Shown here: positions 10,190-21,794 of the stretch, piece after piece
Layout: each line of letters begins with the position of its first letter
Numbering within the stretch: position 1 is the first letter of the stretch
Assembly: GCA_030068075.1 (NCBI GenBank)
Contig: JAINVK010001143.1
Coordinates: 17,227 to 81,226, forward strand
Reading direction: 5' to 3'
Length of the DNA stretch: 64,000 nt
Source of the DNA: Paguma larvata
Taxonomy: Eukaryota; Chordata; Mammalia; Carnivora; Viverridae
Notes under the pieces: model-generated
Database searches by the model: none
Seen by the model: only the letters and a program-made list of their open reading frames with translations
What the model was told of the DNA's origin: nothing
Made by a program: the position numbers and the translations under genes

Positions 10190-12540
10190 AGGGAACTTCT
10201 CACCGCTCAAGTATCCACAGGCTTAGATACTTGCAGAGACCAGAAACCGAGGACCTCGCAAGATTGGAAAAGCCAATTGCTCTGTACCCGCAAACAGCAG
10301 GAGATATAACTATCGCCCAGAGTCTTTCCCATTGGCAGGCCAGGCAGAGCTATCGAAATAAGCATTGGCTTTTGCACTCACACCTGTTGTTTCAGCTGGA
10401 CTCAAGGTAGCTGGCTATTGAAATAAGGGAAAGAGGAGTGGGACAGTAACAAAAGACAGTTCATAAAAGGGGAGTGTTGGTGGACTTTCAGAACTGTATT
10501 GAAGAAAGGCCCTCTGGTGTGGGGCAAGAAAATTAAAGATGAAAGTTCAACTGGGATGATTCTTTTCTGGAAGGCCACCAGTGAGTTGACCTTTGGCTTC
10601 CTTCTAAGGCAGGTAATGTGGACATACCATGGATGGAGCCGAAGGCTTCACCAGTACTCACTAAGGTGCTGAAGTATCTTTAATGCCAGGGATAAAGTGG
10701 GGTCGGGTGTGCGTGTGAGAAAGTGAAACCTATAACTGCTTGGAGCTAGAGACCCATAGGGTAGAAGAAGGCATCTTACATGTAAGGAAGGCATCTTCCA
10801 TTATCGATATGTTTGTCGTTGGCAAGGGTGAGTGCTGCTATTCGCCGGTGGTAAAGCCATGTAGATACTCCTTAAAAATATGGATCACATGGTCTTGGTG
10901 GCTGTCAGACAATATGGGAAGACAAACCTGAAGGACCTTGAAACTAGTCATTAAAAGTTGAGAGGAAAACTAGGACTATGGCCAGAAACCATGAAAGTTA
11001 GTCTACTATGAAAATGTAAAATCTGGAAAATAAAAGTGTTTTCTGCCACAGGTGTGGTTCATGATACCTACAGGGGTTGACTTGTGGTCATCTTATAGTG
11101 AGTGTGTTTCATACAGAAATAGGGTGTTAGAGGTGACATCTTGAGTGATTGTGTCCACAGGGTGCATTCTATGGTCAGGAGGGAGTGCAACAACAATGAC
11201 CCCGGGATGCAATCCCAAATTGGAACTTGTCCCAGAAACCTCATTGTAACATAGCCTCAAAATACATAAAGCAAAAATTGAAAGAATCGCAAGCAGGAAT
11301 GGGCAAATCCAGTAAAAAAACACGTCTCTCAGCAATTGACTGCTCAAACAGCCAACAGCTTAATAAGAATTTAGAAGTTTTGAAGATGTGAACAAACTCG
11401 ACTTAATGGATAAATCCTGAGCCCCGAACCCAACAATTATATCATATACATAATTTATTGTCAAGTATCTGTGCAACATGTTTAATAAATATATTGTAAC
11501 ATGTGACAAAGTAAATCTCAAAAAAAAAGAAAAAAACAAAAAACTGACAGAGTCCAACTCACTCATTCAGGCTAGAAGCTATAATTTGTATGAGGTAGGA
11601 TGTCCTGGGGCAGTGAGGTCAGTGAGATATTAAGCGCGAATCGAGCAACAAAATAGGCCGATAGTATTCAGGGGTGTGATTCTTATGGACTGTTTAGCTA
11701 TTGGACTATAGACAGGAAAGCCAATTCAATAGGCCTTGAAACTTGCCACTAAAAGCTGGAAGGAAAAACAACTGGGGCTGTGGGCAGAAATCATGTGAGA
11801 GAGTATTCCATGAAAACAGAAAGCGTGATTTACAAGATGTAACAGGGGCCAGGTCCAAGAGATGGCTTGCGCCATCTTGCTGAAGCTGTGAGTGTGGTCA
11901 TCATATTCTAGGACTGTTTTGTGATCAGGAGGAAGTACAACGGTCCCTTAAGATGCCATCCTGGCCATCTGACACAGTTGTTACATCTGACACAGGTGAC
12001 ACAATGCACTGTGTTTCAGGGACTCACAAGTCCCTGAAAATCTTGCTCTGTCTTGGGGTCCAGCGGCCAGGAAGGGTTGACATCATGATACCACCACAAC
12101 TGATACCACCAAATACCTCTCCCTTACTCAAAGAAAGGCACGGCCATTCACTAGTCTCCATAAGTCTCTCTCATCTTTGTGTCATGTCGACCATCTCACC
12201 TCCATCCTGCCCCCCTTACTATCGAAAGTAGCTCTAGTGTCCTCAGGGGTGCTGGGGTAAGATAATGCTGTCAGGCTGGCCGTGAACTCCAGCTACTGCT
12301 CTTTTGTAGCTGGTGAATAATAGATTTGCTTCTCAGGAAGGAAAACTCAAGAAACACCATTTAACACCCATAAAACCAACTAGCAATAAACTTAGACCTT
12401 GAATTCAAGTCTTAACCCTCCATCTACTGTTTTTGTACAAAAACAGAGGTCTCTCTCCGTCTCTCTCTTTTTTCAAATACTAAATGGGAAGAAAAACGCT
12501 TAACCTGTAGAGTTATTCTGACATCAATGATGTAGTGTGA
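10190..12540. repeat. LTR-like, internally duplicated unclassified repeat block (left arm)
   Basis: Two diverged direct copies of one unit are visible. One near 10,935-11,100 runs ccttgaaactagtcattaaa ... ggccagaaaccatgaaag ... gtggtcatcttat. The other near 11,735-11,910 runs ccttgaaacttgccactaaa ... gggcagaaatcatgtgag ... gtggtcatcatat. Each is followed by a gatcaggaggaa-type motif. This looks like decayed LTR or other dispersed repeat DNA, and I cannot name the family. No gag, pol or env-like frame is present. Confidence 0.4.
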
Positions 12541-12736
12541 AACCTAATTTAGGAGAGCTGCCCAATTTATGAAAACTATGCTTTTATTTACCATTAATCA
12601 GTAGCTGTATAAAGAAAGGAAGGGCTGCTCCCTGCTGCCACCTGCAGCACACCTGGAAGTCAGAAGGCCCACATGATCCCTGAATACTATACCAGGGACC
12701 ATGACACAATGACACAATTCAGGTTCCTTGTCTAGC

Positions 12737-12794
12737 GGGGGGGGGGGGGGGGGGGGGGGGGGAGGGAAGGGGAAGGAGGGGAGCGGGGGGGGGG
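12737..12794 (+). repeat. Poly-G/GA tract with a 26-G run (left arm)
   Basis: Twenty-six consecutive G (12,737-12,762) are followed by AGGG/GGAGG units and a second 9-10 G run. The tract can form G-quadruplexes. The mirrored C-run in the other arm has 23 bases. Confidence 0.9.
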
Positions 12795-12839
12795 AATGAC
12801 AAATCGAAAGTGAAACCGACACGTCGACAAATAGTTGAT

Positions 12840-13800
12840 CATTCTACCCTAGAGAAACGCTGGCTCATTTGATTGAGTTATGAACCTGTTTTGCAGAAGT
12901 CGATCAACCACCCAGGAGACTGGCTAAGACTGAAGCAAACCGGGAAGAATTCTTGCAGCTGCGTGGAAGGGACCAAGAGTGAATGAAAGTAACCTCTGTG
13001 ACGACACACCCCACGATCTCTCCCGTTCATCATGCTTAGGCCACCATTTTCTGAACACGTGGACACATGAAGAGGCATGATTCTGGAATGCATATGCCCC
13101 TATTTGCAGTCAGCATATTCCATTCAACCCTACATACCCCTTGACATCCTGACCGCTTATCCTTAAATACACCCAACCCCAGCCCTTCAGGGAGGCAGGT
13201 TTGAGAAATGTTCTCCTGTCTCCTTGCTTGGCGCCCTGCAACAAAACTATTTTCCCCGCCCAAAAGCTCGTGTCAGTACTTGAGTTGCTGAGCCTCTGGA
13301 GACACCAATATGGAACCTGCAGAATATGGGATGGGTGCCGTCAACAGAATTCACAAGTAAAACCTGCAATCTCTAGGGCAATTGGCAGGCAAATTTGGCC
13401 CTTCAGACCTATGCGTAGTTAGGAAGCATGTAGGTCTAGAGTGGCAACACTTCTCCTGGGTAGGTTTTGGGGATTCAGAACTTCTAATACTTTGAGAGAC
13501 AGGCAAGACAGTCTGGTGAGTCACAGTAGAAGGTATCTATTCCTAAAAGGAAGGACTTTCATATTCATACTCTTTTACTTCTCACTTCTACTGTCCCTGG
13601 TGTGTCAGGGGATTGTGTTACATACAGTATGATAGGCAGACTGGGCCCCATAAAGCAGACTGGAGACTGAGAAGACAGGGCTCCCAGTATAGGTCTGGAT
13701 GCTATTTTGCCATCCTACCTAAGATGTATGCTTATCTGAGTGTGCAGACCCTGGTTTATTTTGCAAAGGGTGTTTGTCGGTATTACAAGAGCTTCCCTTC
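12840..13800. other. Unclassified, possibly LTR-like DNA (left arm)
   Basis: Moderately GC-rich sequence including ttgcttggcgccctgcaaca (13,224-13,243) and ctcgtgtcagtacttgagtt. It has the look of retroviral LTR or leader DNA, but I find no paired LTRs, primer-binding site or retroviral protein. The frames here (63-75 codons) are not recognisable. Confidence 0.3.
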
Positions 13801-14180
13801 TTGATATCCCGCCTTCAACGTAGCATCATCTCTTTGCCCTTAGTGGGGTTTGCATTCCATTTAGTTTATATTTTATCTCCTCTTTGTGTTCCTAATGTCT
13901 TACATGCAGTATATACCTCATGAAATTTTTCGTTCAATCTCCAACATTTGTTGATAACCTACTCAGAGATGTGCCCATATGTGGCTAAGACCTAGGTATA
14001 TAACAATGAATAATGCACGGTACCTTCTTACGAGGCACTCATCCTTGTGAGAGATATTGTTACATTAAAACTGATCATTAAAAAAAAGGTAGTATTAAAA
14101 AAAAAAGATAGTAGTAATTAAAATGACAGAAATTCCAAGGAGTAATATAGTGGTGGCATATATTAGAGAATTTCCATGAT

Positions 14181-14886
14181 TTTTTTAAAAATTTAAATCC
14201 AAGTTAGTTAACATATAGTGTAGTACTGGTTTCAGGAGTAGAATTTAGTGATTCATCACCTACATATAACACCCAGTGCTCATCCCAACAAGTGCCCTCC
14301 TTAATTTCCATCACCCATTTAGCCCATCCCCCTGCCCACTTCCCCTCCAGCAACTCTCAGTTTGTTCTCTGAGTTTAAGAGTTTCTTATGGTTTGTCTCC
14401 CTCTTTGTTTTTATCTTATTTTATTTTTCCTTCCCTTCCCCTGTGTTCATCTGTTTTGTTTTATACATTCCACATATGAGTGAAATCATATGATAGCTGT
14501 CTTTCTCTGACTTATTTTGCTTAGCATAGCATAACATACTCTAGTTCCATCCACGCTGTTGCAAATGGCAAGATTTCATGCGTTTTGATCACCGAGTAAC
14601 ATTCTATTGTGTATCTATACCACATCTTCTGTATCCACCCATCAGTCGATGGGCATTTGGCTCTTTCCATAATTTGGCTATTGTTGACAGCGCTGCTCTA
14701 AACATTGGGGTGCATGTGCCCCTTCAAATCAGCATTTTTGTAGCCTTTGGATACATACCTAGTAGTGCAATTGCTGGGTGGTAGGGTAGTTCTATTTTTA
14801 ATATTTTGAGGAACCTCCGTACTGTCCTCCAGAGTGGATGCACCAGTTTGCATTCCCCCTAACAGTGCAAAAGTGTTTCCCTTTCA
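14181..14886 (-). mobile_element. L1 3' fragment (left arm)
   Basis: On the minus strand this is the end of L1 ORF2 (caggcattgcactactaggt-type coding block, 14,700-14,880) running into the carnivore L1 3' UTR. The UTR motif is gatgagcactgggtgttata, ending in an A-rich tail at 14,181. It is 5'-truncated. Confidence 0.88.
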
Positions 14887-15176
14887 GAGAAGTTCTGTGA
14901 TGATTTGTTGGATGATTGGATCGATGACAATACATCCAGGGCATTATGGGAAGACAGAGAAGGGCTCTAAGCTATCTTTGGGGGACGGTGGAATCTGCAC
15001 AAATGAAGTGAACACATTCTGGGCTAAAGTTGGAAGCTTCTGATGCAGTAAGTTTCCAAGAAAATTCTGGGAATTTTGATTTAATATTGTTCATGAGTAA
15101 GGGTAAGGAAATAATCATTCTATTAACTGCTAAGTCTGGATCATATGGGACTCACACTGCCCCATACCAGTAGTTG

Positions 15177-15188
15177 GTGTGTGTGTGT

Positions 15189-15235
<47 letters not shown>

Positions 15236-15242
15236 CGTGTGT
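15177..15242 (+). repeat. (GT)n microsatellite with GC alternation (left arm)
   Basis: Alternating GT/GC for 66 bp, including gcgcgcgcgtgt. Purine-pyrimidine alternation of this kind can adopt Z-DNA. Confidence 0.95.
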
Positions 15243-15429
15243 CTGCGAGTAGATGTTTAAGAGAGAAGACGCCTCCCTAGGCACACCAAGGGTAGTTCAA
15301 AGTGATTTGAAATCAGGCCAGATTTAAAACCACTTCCTCCTTGGAAATTGCCAACCTTATTCTCCTCTTTAGTCTCAGGGCCATGATGATTTATAGTTAA
15401 AGCAAAGTATGTCATCTTTTATTTGAGAG

Positions 15430-15630
15430 ACACCTGAATTTTATTATCTTTGTGACCTTAGGCAGGTTTCTAGAGCTCACTGAGCCTTGGTTTCCTCACT
15501 TCAAAAGTGGAGGTTATAGTCACGCTTGCCTCACTTGGTTGTTTTAACGATGGCATTATATAATAAGTGAACATGTGAGCTCTTAGCCCAAGGCCTTGGA
15601 GCCTAGGAAATGATCAGTAAATTCTAGTTC
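15430..15630 (+). mobile_element. MIR SINE remnant (left arm)
   Basis: The MIR core is recognisable: tgtgaccttaggcaggtttc, then tgagccttggtttcctcact and a final cagtaaattctagttc. It is ancient and diverged. Confidence 0.8.
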
Positions 15631-16140
15631 ATTCGGAATGCTATGGACTTTCCAGACATAGGTCAGACTGTGGCTCTGAGATTATTTTCTGCAAGGGTTC
15701 CTTTGTTCCACATCTGCTAAGGGAGAGGGAGGCCTGGGGCAACGAAGGGGAGAAATAGGCATAAGTTAGCCATGGTACTTATGGGTTAAGCTGTAACTTC
15801 CTGGTGCTATGGTGAACTAGGGCTGTCACGTTGGTTGGGCATAGACCCCAGTCATGCCCGTCTTGCTGCAGTGGGTCATAACTTTTCCTCAAGGGAAGCT
15901 CTGATAGCTTCACTAAGCAAGCACAATACCAGAATGTTATCATCAGGACTTTGGACGTTAGAGGCAGCAGCCCTGGGTTTCAAGAAGAAAAATGAACTAA
16001 GCCCATGGCTGGTCTCTTTGCATAGTCACTTTTGTCTCTTCCCCTTCTTTCCTTCCTTTGCCTTTATTCTCTGTGTGTCTCTGTCTCTCTGTTTCTCTCT
16101 CCCTCTTTGCTGCCCCCTCTCCTCTCCTCTTCCTCTGATC

Positions 16141-16188
16141 CTTCTTTCTTTCTTTCTTTCTTTCTTTCTTTTTTTTTTTTTTTTTGCT
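16141..16188 (+). repeat. (CTTT)n/T tract (left arm)
   Basis: Eight CTTT units run into a 17-T run. The mirror at 35,770-35,803 is shorter, so this is one of the loci that sets the arm-length difference. Confidence 0.9.
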
Positions 16189-17152
16189 TTCTTACAATCA
16201 CAGAACATTTTCATAGAAACATAAAACAGTTTTTAATGTTATTAACACTTGATAATCCAAGCCGCATCTCTAAATTTTCTCAGCTAGAAATGTGGAAAAT
16301 GTTTTTGTTTCAGCTGTGTGTGTGTGTTTTTCCCCTAACTGATCAGAACCATTTGGTCATTTAGAACTTGGATCAATTCTTCACAGAGTCCTCTGAGGCC
16401 TTCCCCATGCCCATATTTCAGATCTCCTTTGTCATTCCATTCCATTCTGTTCCATTCCATTCCTGGGTGAGGATATGGAATCACATGTCAGAATATGCCA
16501 TCAAGCCTGTCCCATCCCCAAGCCTGGTGATGACCTTGGTGGCCATCACGCACCCTGGCTGGTGTTGCTGAGTATGTTGATGCAGAGCTCACTAGGAGTT
16601 CTGGAGCATCCAGAGAAGAGGCAGGGATGAGATTGGTGATGAGCCGGTGTGGCTGCCTTGGTGTTAACCCTGTTTTTATTCAGCCACATCTACAAAAGAT
16701 CCCAGGGCTCTGGACCCAAGTATCCACAGCACATTTCTCTGAGAGTGGCTCCTGTGGTGCTTGGTGGCAAGGGAGCATCCTTTATTCTGACCACAGGCCC
16801 ATCAGTTGCACATGGTGATCACCCACCATGAAAGGGAGCCATTTGGCCTCTGCTGAGTGATTTGCACTGCTTCCTCACTCTTAGAGAAACAACGGTTTCA
16901 GTTTTTAGTCTCAGCCTCCCATTGGATTCATATTCGATCCCATGGGAACTGGGCCAGGAGACAAACCTGAGTAAGGGATATCACCACTTCCCCCAAACAG
17001 CCATAGTGCTGTTAGTGGGCCAAACTGGGCTTCCTGATTCTTTCTTCCTTAGGATGTCATTTCCTAGTATCCTTTTTCCATCCCTAAATCAAATAGTCCT
17101 CTGATAGAAAATAAATGATATCTCACTGTGATTAAAATTATTTTATTGCCTA

Positions 17153-17358
17153 ACCAAGAAACGGACTCTTAACTAGAGAGAACAAACTGATGGTTACCAG
17201 AAGGGAGCTGGGTGGAGGGATGGGTTAAATAGGTGATGGGGATTAAGGAGGGCACAGGTTGTGATGAGCACTGGGTGTTGTACGGAAGTGTTCAATCACA
17301 CAATATTGGACACTCGAAATTAATATTGCACCGTATGTTCAAAACCGGAATTTAAAAT

Positions 17359-17361
<3 letters not shown>
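17153..17361 (+). mobile_element. L1 3' UTR fragment (left arm)
   Basis: It shows actcttaactagagagaaca, ggagggcacaggttgtgatg and gagcactgggtgttgtac, the carnivore L1 3' UTR signature in plus orientation, ending in an A/T-rich tail that became a TA microsatellite. It is strongly 5'-truncated. Confidence 0.85.
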
Positions 17362-17406
<45 letters not shown>

Positions 17407-17421
17407 AAATACACACACACA

Positions 17422-17470
<49 letters not shown>
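17362..17470 (+). repeat. (TA)n - (AC)n - (TA)n compound microsatellite (left arm)
   Basis: Two long TA runs are separated by a short (AC)7 block. The mirror (34,495-34,596) has a different number of units. It probably grew from the tail of the adjacent L1 fragment. Confidence 0.93.
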
Positions 17471-17471
<1 letters not shown>

Positions 17472-18779
17472 CTGACTCGTGTTGGGGTGGAGCATCTTTT
17501 TCCATGAAAGGTGGGGTGTGTGGGCAGGGGGCAGGAAGGCCATTTTTGCAGGTCATCACACATGCTCAGCAATGTCTGGAATGCAGCAAGGGACACCACT
17601 GAATCTCATGGTAGTAGGTCATGCCACATTACCTTACTCCCATAGAAAAGAGACCGGGGTAGTAAATTCAGAACTAAGAGTGATTATGTATTGGTTGTAG
17701 AATTATGGCTGAATTTTAAATTCATTCTGGTAACTTTCTCCAACTTTCCAAGTTTTCTGTGATGAGGATTTCAAGTCTGTATGGTGGGGTTAACACAAGA
17801 ACAAGATCGGGAACAAAGGGCTGGCAGTGCTGGTTAGAGGAGACTGAGTGAACTGGCTCCAGAGGCATTGCCTGAGGCCACTCCCTGAGGTGAAAGGATG
17901 CAAGAAAGAGAAACCTTCTGGTCCTTGACCCTGAACCATCAGGTTCATGACCCTCATTCATGACCCTCAAACTATTTGTGCCCCATTGGCTTCCCTGTAC
18001 ACTTCCAAATGGATGAAATCCCATACCATGGATACCAGAGGCCTGGAACTCCAAGGGTTCACTTGTTAGAATGTTTTGACCTAAACAGGGCACTTTCCAC
18101 GTGGCTCTGGGGATCAATCCCTTTGGCAGGATCCTTCTAGGTGAAGAAGGCTTGGAGGTGCCACAGTGCCACCGAAAGTCCAGCCACTCTTGTATTTCAT
18201 ATTCCACTTCCCCATCCTGGGTTAGCAGTACAGGCTGTGGGAGATAATCCCAGTAGGGAGGGGACAGTCATACTGGATAGTCTGGAGAAGGCAGCCTTGG
18301 AAGTCCAGTGGATTCCCATGGATAGAGAAAGCCAGAGATAAATGACTATAAGGGTGATGAGTGTTGTTTTCTAGAAAGGCCCCAGTAAATAGGCTCAGAG
18401 CTGCTTTATCTGGCAGGCAAGATGGATGCAGTAAGATGGAAGGTAGTCATCATCACCAATCCAGTGGTCTCAGTGGTGGCTGGTGACTGTATACTTCTTC
18501 CCAGATGGCAAACTGTAGAACAAGAATTTGGCATTGAACAGACAGTACACCAGCGATGCTCTTGGTACACAGTGTAGCGACATACATAGTATTTGTGAGA
18601 TATGATTGATAGATATGCTTTATCCAGATGTTGGCATGAACAAGGGGTAAGCAGACTTAGAGAGCCATCATACCTTGCCCTCAAAAGGTGTGTTTTAAAA
18701 CCAAACAGTCTATGGCTGTGGTCATGTGTCATGTGGCTCAATCACCCGAGAAACAGAAGATTTTATTAAAAGTATAAGC

Positions 18780-18965
18780 TGATTCCAGTTTGACTAGTGC
18801 AGAGTGAGTGAAGAAGAGTGGCCAGAGAGTTAGCCAGGAATTAAATCCAGTAGAGTCTTTACAGGCCGAGGGTTGGGTTTTTACTCTGGGTGAGATCGGA
18901 AGCCATTGGCAGGCTTTGAGCTGAGGAATAACACAGCTTGCACAAATACATTAATACAGAAGAAA
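18780..18965 (-). mobile_element. L2-like remnant (left arm)
   Basis: The minus strand reads aatggcttccgatctcaccc ... gtaaaaacccaa, resembling the L2 3' region (the 'mind the remaining Leu/Pro codons' block before the short 3' UTR). It is short and diverged. Confidence 0.45.
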
Positions 18966-19704
18966 ATCAAAGTTTCAATAAATATATCGGGTGAGGAAAT
19001 CAAGGCCAAATTAAAATGCACAAGCCTAATCAGATGACTGATTTGAACACAAAGCACATGCCATAAGGCTCTACACATTTACTCCCAGTTGGCCAGAGGT
19101 GCGGATCTATGTTTCTGAGCTGCCTAAACGGAAAGACGGAAAGATGATCACCAGCAGGAGTCACAGCATCCCCAAGGCCAAACCTGAATGATTGCACAGA
19201 AGGAGCAACCAATGCTTTTCCTGGAGACAGGTTTCTCCCATGAGTCATCCTAGGGAGGTTACTGTATAATGAGTGAACTTCCTCTTCAACATTGTCCTAA
19301 CACCAGATACAACGACGACCATTCATGGAGATACTTTTTATGACACTCTCAGTGCAAGCACAGCTGAGCAAAAGTTGTTTCCTTACCCTCACGAACACTA
19401 CCAAATTCTTTGTGAACAGTGTTCACCTATTCATGGGTGCCCTAATGTGTTTCCTTCGCTTGTTTGTTTTGTTGTTTTGGTGTGCTATTTATCATCTGTT
19501 TTTGTTCCTTAGGGTTATTTACCCTTTGCCCATTATATGTATTAGAAATATTTTCTTTGTCTTGGGATTTTGTGGATGATGGCACAACCATAAGGGGAGA
19601 TTGGCACAACCATAAGGGGAAACATAATTTTGTGGGGGACATTAGCACCTCCCTCTCATTCTTCACTGGATTAAAAAATTTTGAGTAAACATGGAGGATG
19701 TTGG

Positions 19705-20690
19705 TAATATATGTTTATTCATTCAACAAATATTTGTTGAGCACCTCCTGTATGCCAGTCTCTACTGAGAGAAATTAGTGAAGAATCGGACACACATACT
19801 AAACAACAACAACAACAACACCCTGGGTTTGAAGAGCCTGCCTTCTAGGGAGCAGAGACTCATAATAAGGAAATAAATACATAATGTGTTGAAAGAACAG
19901 AATGCATTCAAGAGAGAACAAAATATGGCAAGGTAAATGGGACTTGTATGTGTGGTGGGGAGGGGGATTTGGAATAAGATGTTTAGGGGTAAGCCACATT
20001 GACAGATGACATTTAACCAAAGACATAAAAGAGATGAGGGAAGTAGTCATGCAGACATCTGGGGGGAAGAATGTTCCAGGCTGAAAGAACAGATGGGGCC
20101 AAAGCCCTTCCTTTCAGCGTAGCAAGAAGGTCACAGTGGCCAAAGGAGGATGAGAAAGAAGAGATAAGGTAAGAGAGGTAACTAGTGGACAAATCACATA
20201 TGGCCTCATAGGACTCTTAATTTACCCTGAACGAAATGAAAGCTCTTGGTTTTAAGCAGAGGGACTATATGATCAGATTATATGTTTTAATAGCATTATT
20301 CTGGCTGCTGGATTGATTATCGGTGGGGCAGTTTGCAGGGGGGTGGCCGGGCAGGAGGGTGAAGCAGAGAAAGAAGTCAGGAAACAATTCCAATAAGCTA
20401 GGGGGGAAAAAAACTGATGGTGGGTTGTAACAGGACATTAGCAGTGGAGGTGATGAGAAGTGGCCAGATTCTGGACGTATTTTGCCAAAAGAGCTCACAG
20501 GATTTCCTGACTGGTTGAAAATGAGGGGTGAGTATAGCAGCATAGTGAAGGGTCACTCTCAAGTCTATGGCACAACAGCTGAATGAATAGAGTTGCCATT
20601 GCCCTGCGATGGAAAATTCTGCACTTGAAGAAGGTTCATAGAGGAAGATAGGGGAGTTCAATTTTGGACTTGTTCATTCGGGTTGACTCT
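19705..20690 (-). mobile_element. L2 LINE 3' end, about 1 kb (left arm)
   Basis: On the minus strand it contains cctggaacattcttcccccc, agtccctctgcttaaaacca and a final caacaaatatttgttgaatg, the canonical L2 3' terminus. An (AAC)n tract (19,804-19,820) interrupts it. The frames inside (83-92 codons) are relics. Confidence 0.8.
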
Positions 20691-20699
20691 TATGCAATG

Positions 20700-21550
20700 T
20701 TCCCAGTGAATTAGAAAGGGAGGTCATCAGTTAAGAGTGAGGATGAGAGAGGCAGTGTTGGAGGTTCGAAGAGAGAAAATAAGCTGTGAAGTCAAAGGAT
20801 GGGTAGGGATGGGGACATGAAAAAAATAAGTAGTTTGAGGATTTTGACTAAATATCTTGTGGAAAGGTGTTTTAATTTAAATAGCGACACTGGGTGTTCA
20901 AGATCAGACAATGTTCATTCTTTATGATCCAGTCAGAAAACTGTAGCTTTTGCTGGCCTTCCAGACTGTGAATACGGGTTTGCTCTTGCTACAGAGGGTG
21001 GTATGAATAGGCCTGAGTGAGAAAATAAGTTACCCGTGTATACACTTACTTCCTCAGTTGTGCGAAAGCAGCAGAGATGGGCCTAAGACATGATAGGCTA
21101 GAGCACGCTTCACCTGGACTCCTGGGTTATACAAAACTGCACTTTGAGTTTTGCTTATAGAGAAAGAGCTCACACAATTAGGCAATTTGACGCAAATCTG
21201 AAAGTGAGAGACAGGCCAGAAAGGGCATTCAGAGGATGGAAAAGGAAACCAGTGAGCCCCACCATCTTATACCAATGGGAGATAAGTAGGGACTGGTTTA
21301 TGAACAAGTTTCAAAGCCCTGCTGGCCTGCTTGGTCCAAACTGCTGTATGACTATTTACAGATCCTACAAAGTGCTTCCTTTGAGACCCCGATGCCAGTT
21401 TTGAGGGACTAAGAGCCATGCTACACCTAGAAGAGGAAGACATCTCTAAGTATTGCTAGTGTAAGCATGTCAGAGAGTGGGACTTTATACCCTTTCCCCA
21501 AATCGGAACTTCTTCTTCTAAACCAGAAAAACACAGAAATGCTCTTGTTT
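20700..21550. other. No recognised feature (left arm)
   Basis: Ordinary-composition DNA. An 86-codon frame (21,144-21,404) has no recognisable protein features and is mirrored intact only because the arms are near-identical. Confidence 0.5.
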
Positions 21551-21551
21551 T

Positions 21552-21741
21552 ACATACACACACACATTCACAGACACACAGACACACACACACACATATA
21601 TACACACATATAAAATATAGCATATCGTATTATATATTATATTAATTATATTATATTACATATTAGCTTATACATTATGTATTATATATAATATGTTCTA
21701 TATTATATGTGCACATAGATATACATATACATGAATGTACG

Positions 21742-21790
<49 letters not shown>
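21552..21790 (+). repeat. (CA)n - AT-rich - (CA)n microsatellite cluster (left arm)
   Basis: CA-rich DNA, then about 130 bp of imperfect TATA/TTATA DNA, then a nearly pure (CA)n of about 45 bp. The AT core contains many short palindromes. Confidence 0.93.
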
Positions 21791-21791
<1 letters not shown>

Positions 21792-21794
21792 GAT

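Noticed and set aside
13201..13263. Possible retroviral primer-binding or LTR edge near ttggcgccctgcaaca
   Set aside because: Only a local resemblance; no second LTR, no polypurine tract and no retroviral protein relics found nearby.
16026..16214. Lys/Glu/Arg-rich frame that looks like a basic protein
   Set aside because: Translation of a CTTT/CT-rich tract in reverse; low complexity only.
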